Source: Phytomonospora sp040655735 (GTDB lineage: Bacteria > Actinomycetota > Actinomycetes > Mycobacteriales > Micromonosporaceae). From it: a stretch of DNA of 64,000 nucleotides. The DNA is taken from the NCBI RefSeq assembly GCF_040655735.1, contig NZ_JBFAKK010000002.1, positions 558,001 through 622,000 on the forward strand, in the 5' to 3' direction. A program made the translations under genes and the position numbers. Below the pieces are notes generated by a model. The model did not search any database. It worked only from the letters and a program-made list of their open reading frames with translations, and was not told the DNA's origin. Shown one piece after another: positions 36,318 through 43,902 of the stretch (within the stretch, counting starts at the first letter, position 1; each line of letters begins with the position of its first letter).

Positions 36318-36449
36318 CGACAGTTCGGGAAACCGTGGAGTCGATCGTCCGGCCACGCTGGCGTTTCAGGCCTGCTCAAGGTCGGTGCAAGGTTTCCCGG
36401 CGCCCCAGTGGGCATCCTGGCCCTGACCGACAATCGGAAAGGGCCAGCC

Positions 36450-36650
36450 ATGCTGCGAACCTTCGAACGCATCAGCGACAGACTGCTCGCGCGGATCGTG
36501 CCGAGCTCGACAGCCTCTGCCGAGCAGTGCTATTTCAACGGCTCCTACTGCATCGCGCCGTCCAACACGTGCTCGTGCCACGCGTGCGTGGCGCACCGCT
36601 ACATCTGCGCGGGTCACGAGACCTGGGTCTACCCCAAGAGCTGCTGCTAG
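36450..36650 (+). CDS. small cysteine-rich protein
   Basis: This 66-residue protein has a helical, charged N-terminus (MLRTFERISDRLLARIV) followed by a cysteine-dense tail with eight cysteines between about residues 26 and 66: QCYFNGSYC, NTCSCHACVAH, YICAGHE and a terminal SCC. It has no hydrophobic signal. The arrangement resembles the light chain of quinohaem-type or methylamine dehydrogenases, or a modified-peptide precursor with an N-terminal leader; neither is proven. The ATG has GGAAAGGG upstream. An in-frame GTG at 36408 is an alternative start. Confidence 0.6.
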   Translation: MLRTFERISDRLLARIVPSSTASAEQCYFNGSYCIAPSNTCSCHACVAHRYICAGHETWVYPKSCC

Positions 36651-36683
36651 CCGGCCGCGACAGGCCGTCACCGGAACGGACCG

Positions 36684-36721
36684 AGGCGCCGAGTGCGAGC
36701 GGGTGCTCGGACTCGGCGCCT
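36684..36721. terminator. bidirectional terminator built from a duplicated VOC-gene segment
   Basis: Arms 36684-36700 and 36705-36721 form a 17-bp stem with one mismatch and a GGGT loop, between convergent stops at 36650 and 36733. The stretch 36673-36725 is nearly identical (about 49 of 53 bases) to 36171-36223 inside the VOC gene. Confidence 0.82.
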
Positions 36722-36732
36722 CGGCGGGCCGC

Positions 36733-37380
36733 CTAGGACTTCTTCGACCGCCACATCGCCGCGCCCACCGCGATCGCGCCGATCGCGAGGAGAACGCCGT
36801 GGGCCATGCGGCCGGCCGGGGGAGTGAAGAACTGCGGGAGCAGGAGGGCAAGTCCGATCGCCAGGGGCCAGCCGGTCCACTTCGCGAAGGAGCCGGAGCG
36901 GGCGATCGCGATGGCAGCCAGGACGCCGCTGACGCCGAGCAGGAGCAGTCCGGCGGCGAAGATCGTCATCGCGGCGGGGTGGTAGCGGAAGGCCTCGACC
37001 GAGTCGAGCATCGTCACGTCGTTCGTCTCGACGCCCCGGACGGCCATCGCGTGCACCCCGAAGATCTCGGCGCCGTAGTAGACGATCGTCAGGCCCGCGC
37101 CGAGCCACGCGGTGACAACGGCCGCCGAGGCGAGCCTGGTGTGCCCGACCAGCGGCCGCAGCGCGTAGAAGGCGAAGGGCAGCAGCAGGAAGGTGGCGCA
37201 GGCGTAGAGGTGGGCGGCGATCCAGGCGTTGGAGGCCATCGCCTGGAGCCCCTCGAACTTCGTCTCGTCGGCGTAGGGGCGCAGGATCTGGTATCCGGCG
37301 AAGAGGACACCACCGGCGGCGACGGCGGCCGCGCCGAGTCGGGTGGTGAGGCGGGAGGCCGGGGCGGGGGTGGTGGACAT
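36733..37380 (-). CDS. multi-pass membrane protein of unknown function
   Basis: The 215-residue protein has about six hydrophobic segments (starting near 15, 55, 85, 135, 165 and 190) and a short basic end (MWRSKKS). Polar motifs in loops include FEGLQAMASNAWIAAHLYAC and VEAFRYHPAAMTIF. It resembles the DUF4386-like group of small integral membrane proteins but I cannot name the family firmly. The ATG follows GAGGAGCCC. Two strong inverted repeats 33 bp apart lie directly upstream, indicating tight control by a TetR-like repressor not encoded next to it. Confidence 0.75.
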   Translation of the reverse strand: MSTTPAPASRLTTRLGAAAVAAGGVLFAGYQILRPYADETKFEGLQAMASNAWIAAHLYACATFLLLPFAFYALRPLVGHTRLASAAVVTAWLGAGLTIVYYGAEIFGVHAMAVRGVETNDVTMLDSVEAFRYHPAAMTIFAAGLLLLGVSGVLAAIAIARSGSFAKWTGWPLAIGLALLLPQFFTPPAGRMAHGVLLAIGAIAVGAAMWRSKKS

Positions 37381-37413
37381 CAAGGGCTCCTCGGAAAACG
37401 TTTCAGTGAGCGG

Positions 37414-37465
37414 TGCTCTCTGTTAAGAGCAGTCAACCCGAAGCGGTGCTCTCTGTCAAGAGCAC
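37414..37465. promoter_or_regulatory. duplicated TetR-type operator
   Basis: Two palindromes of the form TGCTCT-N6-AGAGCA lie at 37414-37431 and 37446-37465 (the second extended to GTGCTCT/AGAGCAC). Their centres are 33 bp apart, three helical turns. On the minus strand each centre overlaps a TTGAC/TTAAC element. They sit 34-85 bp upstream of the membrane protein start at 37380. Confidence 0.75.
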
Positions 37466-37557
37466 TGCTCTCCCTTTTTCGTGCCACCTCGTGTCCGCCG
37501 AGGCAGGAGCGTCTGAACGCGGCCGCCGGAAGGCTCTCCGACGGCCGCTCGGCATGC

Positions 37558-39672
37558 TCAGCCCGCCCGGACCGGTTCGCGCGTCTCCGGTGCGACGGCC
37601 CGCCGCCGTGCCAGGCGGCCCGGCCACCAGGTCGCGCGGCCGACGTCGAGGGACAGCGCGGGGACCAGCAGCGAGCGCACGACGAAGGTGTCGAGCAGGA
37701 CGCCGACGGCGACGACGACGCCGATCTGGAGCATGAACACCACGGGCATGACCGCCAGGACGCAGAAGGTGGCGGCCAGCACGATCCCGGCGCTGGTGAT
37801 GACGCCGCCGGTGGCCGTCAGCGCCCGCGACATCCCTTCGCGGTGGCCGTGGACGGCGGCCTCCTCCTTGGCCCTGCTCATGAGGAAGATGGTGTAGTCG
37901 ACGCCGAGGGCGACCAGGAACAGGAAGCCCATGAGCGGCATCGTGCCGTCGATCCGGTGGTGTCCCAGGGCTTTGAGGATCAGGCCGGTCGCGCCGAGGG
38001 CGGAGCCGAAGGACAGCACGACGCTGGCCAGGAGCAGCAGCGGCGCCACGACCGCCCGCAGCAACGCGACGAGGACGAGTCCGACGACCAGCAGCACCAG
38101 CGGGATCACCAGCGCCAGGTCGCGGTCCATGGTCACGCCGATGTCGAGGTTGCTCGCGGTGGTGCCGCCGACCAGCGCCTCGGGCGCCGCGGTGTCGAGT
38201 TCACCCCGCAGGGCGAGGACGACGTCCTCGGCGGCCTGCGTGCCCGGGTCGTCGGCGAGGAGGGCCGGCAGGCGGATCCAGGAGCCGTCGGCGGAGACCT
38301 CGGCTTCGAGGAGTTCGGCGACGCCGGGTGTGTTCTCGACGGCGGCCGTGGCGGCGGCCCGCTGCGCGGCCGGAACGTAGACCTCGACGGGGTCGGCTGA
38401 ACCGGCCGGGTAGTGCGCGGCCAGCAGCTCCAGTCCCCGCACCGAGTCCGGCTTGGTGGTGAAGACGTCGTTCTGGTCGAGCCCGCCCGACAGGCTCGTC
38501 GCGCCGAGCGTCAGGACGGCCAGCGCGAGCGCGGTGGTGACCCACACCGCGCGGGGCCGTGCGCGGACGAAGCGCGCGACGCCCGACCAGATCCGGTTCG
38601 GCGCGGCCTCACCTTGGTGTGCGGGGTCGTACGCGGGTACCAGCGGCCAGAACACCCGGCGTCCACAAAGGACCAGTAGCGCGGGCAGGAGGGTGACCAT
38701 CGCCAGCAACCCGCAGGCGACGCCGACGGCGGCCACCGGTCCCAGGCTCGACGTGGAGTTCAGGTCGGCGAAGACGAGGACCAGCATGGCCAGGACGACC
38801 GTGGCGCCCGAGGCGAGGATCGCGGGGAGGCTGCGCGGGAGCGCGACCCGCATGGCCGCGTAGGCGTCGCGGTGTCGGCGCAGTTCCTCGCGGTAGCGCG
38901 AGATCAGCAGCAGGGCGTAGTCGGTGCCGACGCCGAAGACCAGCACGGTGAGGATCCCGCTGTTCTGGGGGTTGACGACCATGCCGGTGGTGTCGGCGAG
39001 CAGGTAGACGATCGCGTTCGACAGCTGGCTCGCCAGCGCCACCGATCCCAGTGGCAGCAGCAGGAGCAGCGGGGACCGGTAGGTGATGAGGAGCAGCAGC
39101 GCCACGACGGCGGCGGTGACCGCCATCAGGGCGCCGTCGACGGCGTCGAAGGCGGCGCCGAAGTCGGCCTCGGCGGCGACGGGGCCGGTGAGCCGCGCGT
39201 CGAGTCCGGCGGGGAGACCGTTTCCGACCGCCTCCTTCGCCGTGGCGACGATGGCCTCGACGTTGTCCTCGGCGATCGCCTCCGGCGGCACCGGGACGAC
39301 GATCATGAGGGCCTCGCCGTCCTGCGACGGGATCGGCGGCGGCACCTCGCTCCCCGCCGGGGCCATAGTGGACAGTGCCGCCAGGTCGGCGGCGACGGCC
39401 GTGGTGTCGCCGTCGGTGATGCCGCCCGGCCTGGCGTAGACGACGATCAGCGGATCACCGCCGCTGTCGGGGAACTCCGCGGACGCCAGGGCCACCGCCC
39501 GGGTCGACTCGGCGTCACCGGGAAGCCAGGCGGTCTGCTCGTCGGTGGTGACCGAGTCGAGCTCGCCGCCGAGCGTCAGCCCGACGAAGGCGAGCAGGAC
39601 CCAGGCCGCCAGCGCCGGCCACTTGCCGAGGCGGGTTCCGGGCGCGGCGGCGACGCGCTGCCAAAGGGACAT
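37558..39672 (-). CDS. MMPL family transporter
   Basis: This 704-residue RND-type exporter has 12 predicted helices in two halves, each preceded by a large extracytoplasmic loop. It begins WQRVAAAPGTRLGKWPALAAW; mid-protein shows VLVFGVGTDYALLLISRYRE and the second half FLVALGVDYTIFLMSRAKEE, the paired GxDY motifs of MMPL proton-relay helices. The ATG at 39672 follows GGAAGG. It lies 133 bp downstream of the response regulator gene in the same orientation and is the likely target of that two-component system. Substrates of this family include lipids, glycolipids and antibiotics. Confidence 0.94.
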   Translation of the reverse strand: MSLWQRVAAAPGTRLGKWPALAAWVLLAFVGLTLGGELDSVTTDEQTAWLPGDAESTRAVALASAEFPDSGGDPLIVVYARPGGITDGDTTAVAADLAALSTMAPAGSEVPPPIPSQDGEALMIVVPVPPEAIAEDNVEAIVATAKEAVGNGLPAGLDARLTGPVAAEADFGAAFDAVDGALMAVTAAVVALLLLITYRSPLLLLLPLGSVALASQLSNAIVYLLADTTGMVVNPQNSGILTVLVFGVGTDYALLLISRYREELRRHRDAYAAMRVALPRSLPAILASGATVVLAMLVLVFADLNSTSSLGPVAAVGVACGLLAMVTLLPALLVLCGRRVFWPLVPAYDPAHQGEAAPNRIWSGVARFVRARPRAVWVTTALALAVLTLGATSLSGGLDQNDVFTTKPDSVRGLELLAAHYPAGSADPVEVYVPAAQRAAATAAVENTPGVAELLEAEVSADGSWIRLPALLADDPGTQAAEDVVLALRGELDTAAPEALVGGTTASNLDIGVTMDRDLALVIPLVLLVVGLVLVALLRAVVAPLLLLASVVLSFGSALGATGLILKALGHHRIDGTMPLMGFLFLVALGVDYTIFLMSRAKEEAAVHGHREGMSRALTATGGVITSAGIVLAATFCVLAVMPVVFMLQIGVVVAVGVLLDTFVVRSLLVPALSLDVGRATWWPGRLARRRAVAPETREPVRAG

Positions 39673-39772
39673 GAGGGGCACCTTCCGTATGCGGGAACAA
39701 CTGGTGCCCAGACTCGTTTCCGCGCGTCTCTCCGTCGTCAGCCTCACTGCGGCATTCGCCGTGCGCACCGGT

Positions 39773-39789
39773 GACTACGGGGACTACGG
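39773..39789. promoter_or_regulatory. direct repeat between response regulator and MMPL genes
   Basis: Two copies of GACTACGG (39773-39780 and 39782-39789) lie about 100 bp upstream of the MMPL start. A direct repeat with 9-bp spacing is a plausible regulator binding site in the promoter of the transporter. No experimental basis. Confidence 0.35.
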
Positions 39790-39805
39790 CCGCAGGTGTA
39801 CGGGG

Positions 39806-40477
39806 TCAGTCGGGGATCTCGACACCCGAGCGGTAGGCGAACACGACCAGCTGCGCGCGGTCGCGGGCCCCGAGCTTCATCATCGACCGTCCGATGTGGG
39901 TCCGCACCGTCGCCGGGCTCACCACCAGCCGCTCGGCGATCTCGTCGTTGGAGCGGCCGGTGGCCACCCAGCCGAGGATCTCGCGCTCACGCGCGGTCAG
40001 CGACCCCAGCCGCGGATGCGGATCCCTCGCCGTCTCGCCCGGGCGCGAGTGGAAGTGCCCGATGACCTTGCGCGTCACCGCCGGTGACAGCAGCGACTCG
40101 CCGCCCGCCACGACACGCACCGCCCGCAGGATCTCGGCCGGATCGGTGTCCTTGGTGACGAACCCCGCCGCTCCGGCCGACAGCGCCTCGAACACGTACT
40201 GGTCGATGTCGAAGGTCGTCATGATGACCACCCGCGTCCCCGACAGCGCCGGGTCCGCGCACACCCGCCGCAGCACGTCGAGCCCGTCCATCGCCGGCAT
40301 CCGGACGTCGAGCAGCGCCACGTCGGGCTTCTCCCGCCCGATCAGCTCCAGCGCCCGCTGCCCGTCCTCGGCCTCCCCGGCCAGCACGATGTCGTCCTCC
40401 TCCCCGATGAGCACGCGCAGCGCCAACCGGATGAGGGACTGGTCGTCGGCGACCACGAGCCGGATCGGTGTCACCAC
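39806..40477 (-). CDS. NarL/LuxR-family response regulator
   Basis: This 223-residue protein has a receiver domain (5-125: VVADDQSLIRLALRVLI, phospho-acceptor Asp in VALLDVRMPAMDGLDVL, the switch Thr in VIMTTFD, Lys in FVTKDTD) and a LuxR HTH (about 155-215: LTAREREILGWVATGRSNDE, IAERLVVSPATVRTHIG). The GTG at 40477 shares one base with the stop of the kinase gene, so the pair is coupled. A second GTG follows immediately. Its likely targets are its own operon and the MMPL gene downstream. Confidence 0.95.
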   Translation of the reverse strand: MVTPIRLVVADDQSLIRLALRVLIGEEDDIVLAGEAEDGQRALELIGREKPDVALLDVRMPAMDGLDVLRRVCADPALSGTRVVIMTTFDIDQYVFEALSAGAAGFVTKDTDPAEILRAVRVVAGGESLLSPAVTRKVIGHFHSRPGETARDPHPRLGSLTAREREILGWVATGRSNDEIAERLVVSPATVRTHIGRSMMKLGARDRAQLVVFAYRSGVEIPD

Positions 40478-41604
40478 TACACCTTCCCGTACGGCAGCCG
40501 CGCCCGCACCACGAAGCCGCCCGAGGGCCCCGCGCCCACTTCGAGCGCGCCGCCCAGCGCCGACGCCCGTTCGCGCATCCCCGCCAGCCCGCTCCCGCCG
40601 CGAGCACCGCCGTCGTGGCCGATCCCGTCATCGCCGACGACGACCTCGACCAGGCCCGGCGCGTACATCACCGACACCTCCGCCGTCCGGGCCCTCGAAT
40701 GCCGCACCACGTTGGTCAGCGCCTCCTGCGCGATCCGCAGACCGGCGGCGTCCACGGTGGACGGTATCCGGCCGCGCTCGCCGCCGATCGTCAGCGCGAC
40801 CTCCAGGTCGCCTTTCGAGAGCCTGTCCACCACTTCGGGCAGGGAGTCCAGGCCGCTGGGCGGGGCCTTGCCGGGCTCCTCGCGGGGCGGCGGCGCGAGG
40901 GTCGCGCGCAGTTCGTCGAGGGCCTCCTGGCCGCTCGCGCGGATCGTCCGCAGGCTCTCGACGACCTCGGCGGGCGTGTGCCCGCCGCGCCGCTCGATGA
41001 CGTGCAGCGCGACGCCGGCGTGCATGCTGATCACCGCGAGGCTGTGCCCGACGACGTCGTGGACCTCGCGCGACATGCGCAGCCGCTCCTCCGAGACCAG
41101 CCGGCCGAGCTCCTCCCGGGAGGCCTTCGCCCGCGCCTGCTTCGCCAGCCGCCACGCGATGCCGGTGACGAGGGGGAGGATCAGCCAGGTCGCGCTGATG
41201 GCGATGTTGACCATCGCCGGGTCGTCATCGCCCTGCGGCTGCATGGTCAGCGGTGTGTGCATCGCGAAGACCACGGCCGTCACCGGTATCGACACCTTCG
41301 GCGGCGTCTCGCAGCCGACCGTCCCGATGGCCAGCGCGATGAGCAGGAAGATCGGGCCGTAGGGGAAGCCGAGCCAGAGGTAGAGCATCGTCCCGGCGAA
41401 GACCAGCCCGAGGCAGGTCAGCGGGAACTTGCGGCGGATCACCAGCACCAGGCCGGACACGACGATGACGATGAAGCCCGCCGGGTCGGTGAACAAGACC
41501 CCCTGGTTCTCCGAGGCCGGTATCTGGGTGATCGCCGTCGCCGTGGCCAGACCGGCGGCGATCACCGCGTCCACCAGCAGCGTGCGGTCGAGGATTGCGG
41601 GCAT
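40477..41604 (-). CDS. sensor histidine kinase (HisKA_3 type)
   Basis: The 375-residue protein has four to five membrane helices (about 8-135) with no large outer loop, so it probably senses membrane state. A short coiled stretch (RLAKQARAKASREEL) leads to the dimerisation segment with the phospho-acceptor in MSREVHDVVGHSLAVISMHA. The ATPase follows, with the N box EALTNVVRHSRA and GDDGIGHDGG, then GGSGLAGMRERASALGG. The ATG at 41604 lacks a good ribosome site; an upstream in-frame ATG near 41638 is possible. An 18-bp palindrome lies 58 bp upstream. Confidence 0.93.
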   Translation of the reverse strand: MPAILDRTLLVDAVIAAGLATATAITQIPASENQGVLFTDPAGFIVIVVSGLVLVIRRKFPLTCLGLVFAGTMLYLWLGFPYGPIFLLIALAIGTVGCETPPKVSIPVTAVVFAMHTPLTMQPQGDDDPAMVNIAISATWLILPLVTGIAWRLAKQARAKASREELGRLVSEERLRMSREVHDVVGHSLAVISMHAGVALHVIERRGGHTPAEVVESLRTIRASGQEALDELRATLAPPPREEPGKAPPSGLDSLPEVVDRLSKGDLEVALTIGGERGRIPSTVDAAGLRIAQEALTNVVRHSRARTAEVSVMYAPGLVEVVVGDDGIGHDGGARGGSGLAGMRERASALGGALEVGAGPSGGFVVRARLPYGKV

Positions 41605-41661
41605 GGGCCGAGCGTATGGGCGCCGGAGCCGGGCGACCATCGGCGGCGGCGCGTATTCGCC

Positions 41662-41679
41662 GTACGTCAGCTGACGTAC
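41662..41679. promoter_or_regulatory. 18-bp perfect palindrome upstream of the kinase gene
   Basis: The sequence GTACGTCAGCTGACGTAC is a perfect inverted repeat without spacer. It overlaps the stop codon of the CPBP protease gene (41667) and lies 58 bp upstream of the kinase start, in the position of an operator for the kinase-regulator operon. Confidence 0.65.
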
Positions 41680-42530
41680 AGGGGGATGAGCGAGGCGGCG
41701 TTGGTCACGGTGTGCACGGCGATGACGATCCAGATGTTGCGGTAGCGGGCCCACAGGGATCCGACGAACAGTCCGAACAGGCCCTGGAAGGCGATGACGC
41801 CGGCGATGTTGGCGACCGGGTCGGTGTGCGGGTGGTGCGTGGGGATGTGCATCGCGGCGAACAGCAGCGAGGCGAGGATGACGCCGGCGGTCGTGCCGAG
41901 GCGTGCTTCCAGCCGCGTCTGGAGCCAGCGCCGGTAGAACACCTCCTCAAGGACCGAGGCGGTCAGGAAGGTGAGGGTCGCGATGATCGCGGTCTCGACG
42001 AGGTCGGGGTAGTCGGCCGGGTCGAGTGCGGGACCGCTCAGCGGGCTGAAGTACTCCGTGTAGGCCCACACCGCGACCGCCGGCAGCGGCCACAGCCAGC
42101 GCCACAGGCCGTGCCAGCGCTGCTTCGGCGGGCCGCTTCCGCGCGTGAGGAGCAGCGCGGTCAGCGGCACCGCGAGCAGCACCCCGAGCTTGAGGAGCGC
42201 GTACCACCCGCCGTTGGGGACGCCCGCCAGGACGACCCCGCCCGCGATGACCGGGAAGGCGACGGCCGAGGCGACCATCAACCACGTCTCGCGCATCGGC
42301 CGCACGACGGGCGCTTCGAGGCGGGGTGTGCGCGGCGGGATCAGCCAGGTCAGGACCAGGCCGATCGCCAGCGGCGCCACGACCACCGCCGGCGACATCG
42401 TCGGCGCGCCGGGGTCAGTGGAGGTCTTCACCTCGCCGTTCCCGCTCAGCAGCAGGTACAGCGGAGCGGCGAGGAAGAGGAAGGCCCCGCCCCAGGTGAC
42501 GGCGCGCGCGGTGAGCAGTCGCGTGTTCAT
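41667..42530 (-). CDS. CPBP family intramembrane metalloprotease
   Basis: This 287-residue protein has about eight helices and the CPBP (Abi/Rce1-like) motifs in its C-terminal half: EEVFYRRWLQTRLE (glutamate pair and Arg), LLFAAMHIPTHH and VIAVHTVTNAASL. The family includes CAAX proteases and bacteriocin-immunity proteins. The ATG at 42530 follows TGGAGAC. It ends 62 bp upstream of the histidine kinase start and may share its transcript. A role in processing a membrane or peptide substrate of the MMPL system is speculative. Confidence 0.9.
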   Translation of the reverse strand: MNTRLLTARAVTWGGAFLFLAAPLYLLLSGNGEVKTSTDPGAPTMSPAVVVAPLAIGLVLTWLIPPRTPRLEAPVVRPMRETWLMVASAVAFPVIAGGVVLAGVPNGGWYALLKLGVLLAVPLTALLLTRGSGPPKQRWHGLWRWLWPLPAVAVWAYTEYFSPLSGPALDPADYPDLVETAIIATLTFLTASVLEEVFYRRWLQTRLEARLGTTAGVILASLLFAAMHIPTHHPHTDPVANIAGVIAFQGLFGLFVGSLWARYRNIWIVIAVHTVTNAASLIPLYVS

Positions 42531-42534
42531 GTCT

Positions 42535-42824
42535 CCAGCGTCCCGGCGACACGGCCGCCGCGCCTCGCCCGGCGGAAGGAGCGAGGGTGGGCGAGTCGGC
42601 GCGCACGGACCTGCGACCAGGGAAGGAGCCCGGTACGACTAAGGATGTATCCGTCCGCTGTGGACGCTTTCTGACGATCTTGCCCCCAAGGTAGGAAATT
42701 TACGCCGAACTCATTGACTTGGGTAGCTTTTCGCCGACACTATGGTGACCAGCGTCGATGGCCATCACGCCCAGGTCCCCGCTCCTCACGGCGGGGAATC
42801 TTCCACCCATTGAAGGGAGGATCC
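42535..42824. promoter_or_regulatory. divergent promoter region with candidate -35/-10
   Basis: Between the CPBP gene and the Cys-rich protein gene. A TTGACT element at 42714-42719 and CACTAT at 42738-42743, separated by 18 bp, form the best promoter candidate in the window, about 80 bp upstream of the ATG at 42825. The surrounding stretch is unusually AT-rich for this chromosome (AAATTTAC, TAGCTTTT). No gene is visible. Confidence 0.55.
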
Positions 42825-43229
42825 ATGGCGGCCCTCTACGGCGAGGTCTCCTGGTTCTGCTGCGGTAATGCCTGGGGCCCATGCGGCACCGTCGGCCGCG
42901 GCGCCTGCGGCACCTGTCACTCCGGCAATCGACAGCACGCGTGGCCCAACACTTCACAGGCGTGCCTGGACATCACCAGGCCCGACCGCTGCGGCGACAA
43001 CCTCGCCCGGCGCACCTGCGGCCACGTGCACACCACGACCAATCGCTGCAACGGCAAGGCGATCGCCACGTCGATCGCCGACTGCGGCCCGCAGACCGAC
43101 CTGTTCTGCGGTGAGCGGACCTGCTGTGGCTCGGTGTGCGGAAGCAACCGGGTCATCGACCTCACGCCCTCGGCGTACAGCGCGATCGGCAGTCTCTCGA
43201 CCGGGCTGCTGCCCGCGATGATCACCTGA
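42825..43229 (+). CDS. 14-cysteine protein with RlpA-like C-terminus
   Basis: The protein has 134 residues with 14 cysteines, including two CC pairs (WFCCGN and ERTCCGSV), and GACGTCHSGNRQHAWP in between. The end, SNRVIDLTPSAYSAIGSL, resembles the last strand and helix of the double-psi beta-barrel of RlpA/expansin proteins. No signal peptide is present; export could occur by hitch-hiking with the Tat substrate encoded 11 bp downstream. The ATG has an excellent AAGGGAGG site. With a MauE-like protein in the same unit, the cysteines may be oxidised to disulfides or form a protein-derived cofactor. Function unknown. Confidence 0.8.
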   Translation: MAALYGEVSWFCCGNAWGPCGTVGRGACGTCHSGNRQHAWPNTSQACLDITRPDRCGDNLARRTCGHVHTTTNRCNGKAIATSIADCGPQTDLFCGERTCCGSVCGSNRVIDLTPSAYSAIGSLSTGLLPAMIT

Positions 43230-43240
43230 GGACGGAGACC

Positions 43241-43840
43241 ATGGACAGACGCAAGCTGCTCACCAGCGCCGTCCTCGGCGGCGCCGCCGGAATCGTCGGA
43301 GCCACCGCCCTCGGCTCCCTGTCCCCCGAAGACGTCTTCGCGGCAGAAGGCGCCAGCGCCAAGATCAAGCCCGGCGACCCCGACCCGAACTTCGTCGAGG
43401 GCCGCATCACCGGCATCACCGACACCGTCTTGTTCGTGACCAGCTCGGACGGATCGCTGCACAGCATCCGGGTCACGAACGGAACCAGCATCTGGAAGCT
43501 CAACCCCACGACCTTCGACGAGGTCAAGGTCGGCGACGGCCTCTACGCCCGCGGCCTCCGGCTGGCCGACGGCACCCTCGCCGCCGACTCCCTGTGGGTC
43601 AACATCGTCAACCTCAACGCCCATGTCGACTCCATCGGCAAAGGATCGCTCAACCTCGACCACCACGGCCAGCGAGTCGTCGCCCACGTCGAGAACGGCC
43701 GCTCCGCCGCCGTCTACAACAACACCCCCGCCGTCTCGGACATGTCCATGCTCGAAGCCGGCAAGCACGTCAAGGTGATCGGTGCCTGGCACCCGGACAC
43801 CAACGAGATCACCATCTCGACCGTCTACGCCGCCGTCTGA
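43241..43840 (+). CDS. twin-arginine exported protein with DUF5666-like repeats
   Basis: The 199-residue protein has a Tat-type signal (MDRRKLLTSAVLGGAAGIVG, cleavage near the VFAAEG site, about residue 35). The mature part is beta-rich with two related units: VEGRITGITDTVLFVTSSDG, then FDEVKVGDGLYARGLR, and later GKHVKVIGAWHPDTNEITIS. This resembles the OB-like DUF5666 fold of actinobacterial cell-wall proteins. No cysteine is present in the mature part. The ATG follows GACGGAGACC. It is the second gene of a three-gene unit; a 14-bp-stem hairpin separates it from the MauE-like gene. Confidence 0.82.
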   Translation: MDRRKLLTSAVLGGAAGIVGATALGSLSPEDVFAAEGASAKIKPGDPDPNFVEGRITGITDTVLFVTSSDGSLHSIRVTNGTSIWKLNPTTFDEVKVGDGLYARGLRLADGTLAADSLWVNIVNLNAHVDSIGKGSLNLDHHGQRVVAHVENGRSAAVYNNTPAVSDMSMLEAGKHVKVIGAWHPDTNEITISTVYAAV

Positions 43841-43843
43841 TCC

Positions 43844-43881
43844 GTGGCCGGGTGGGTCGTCGGCTGTACCCACCCGGCCAC
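43844..43881 (+). terminator. hairpin between the Tat protein and MauE genes
   Basis: Perfect 14-bp arms (43844-43857 and 43868-43881) flank a 10-nt loop. It follows the stop at 43840 by 3 bp and precedes the MauE ribosome site (GAGGTGA). It should reduce transcription into the third gene, setting a lower dose of the membrane protein. Confidence 0.82.
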
Positions 43882-43902
43882 CTCTTCGTGAGGTGATTCC
43901 TT

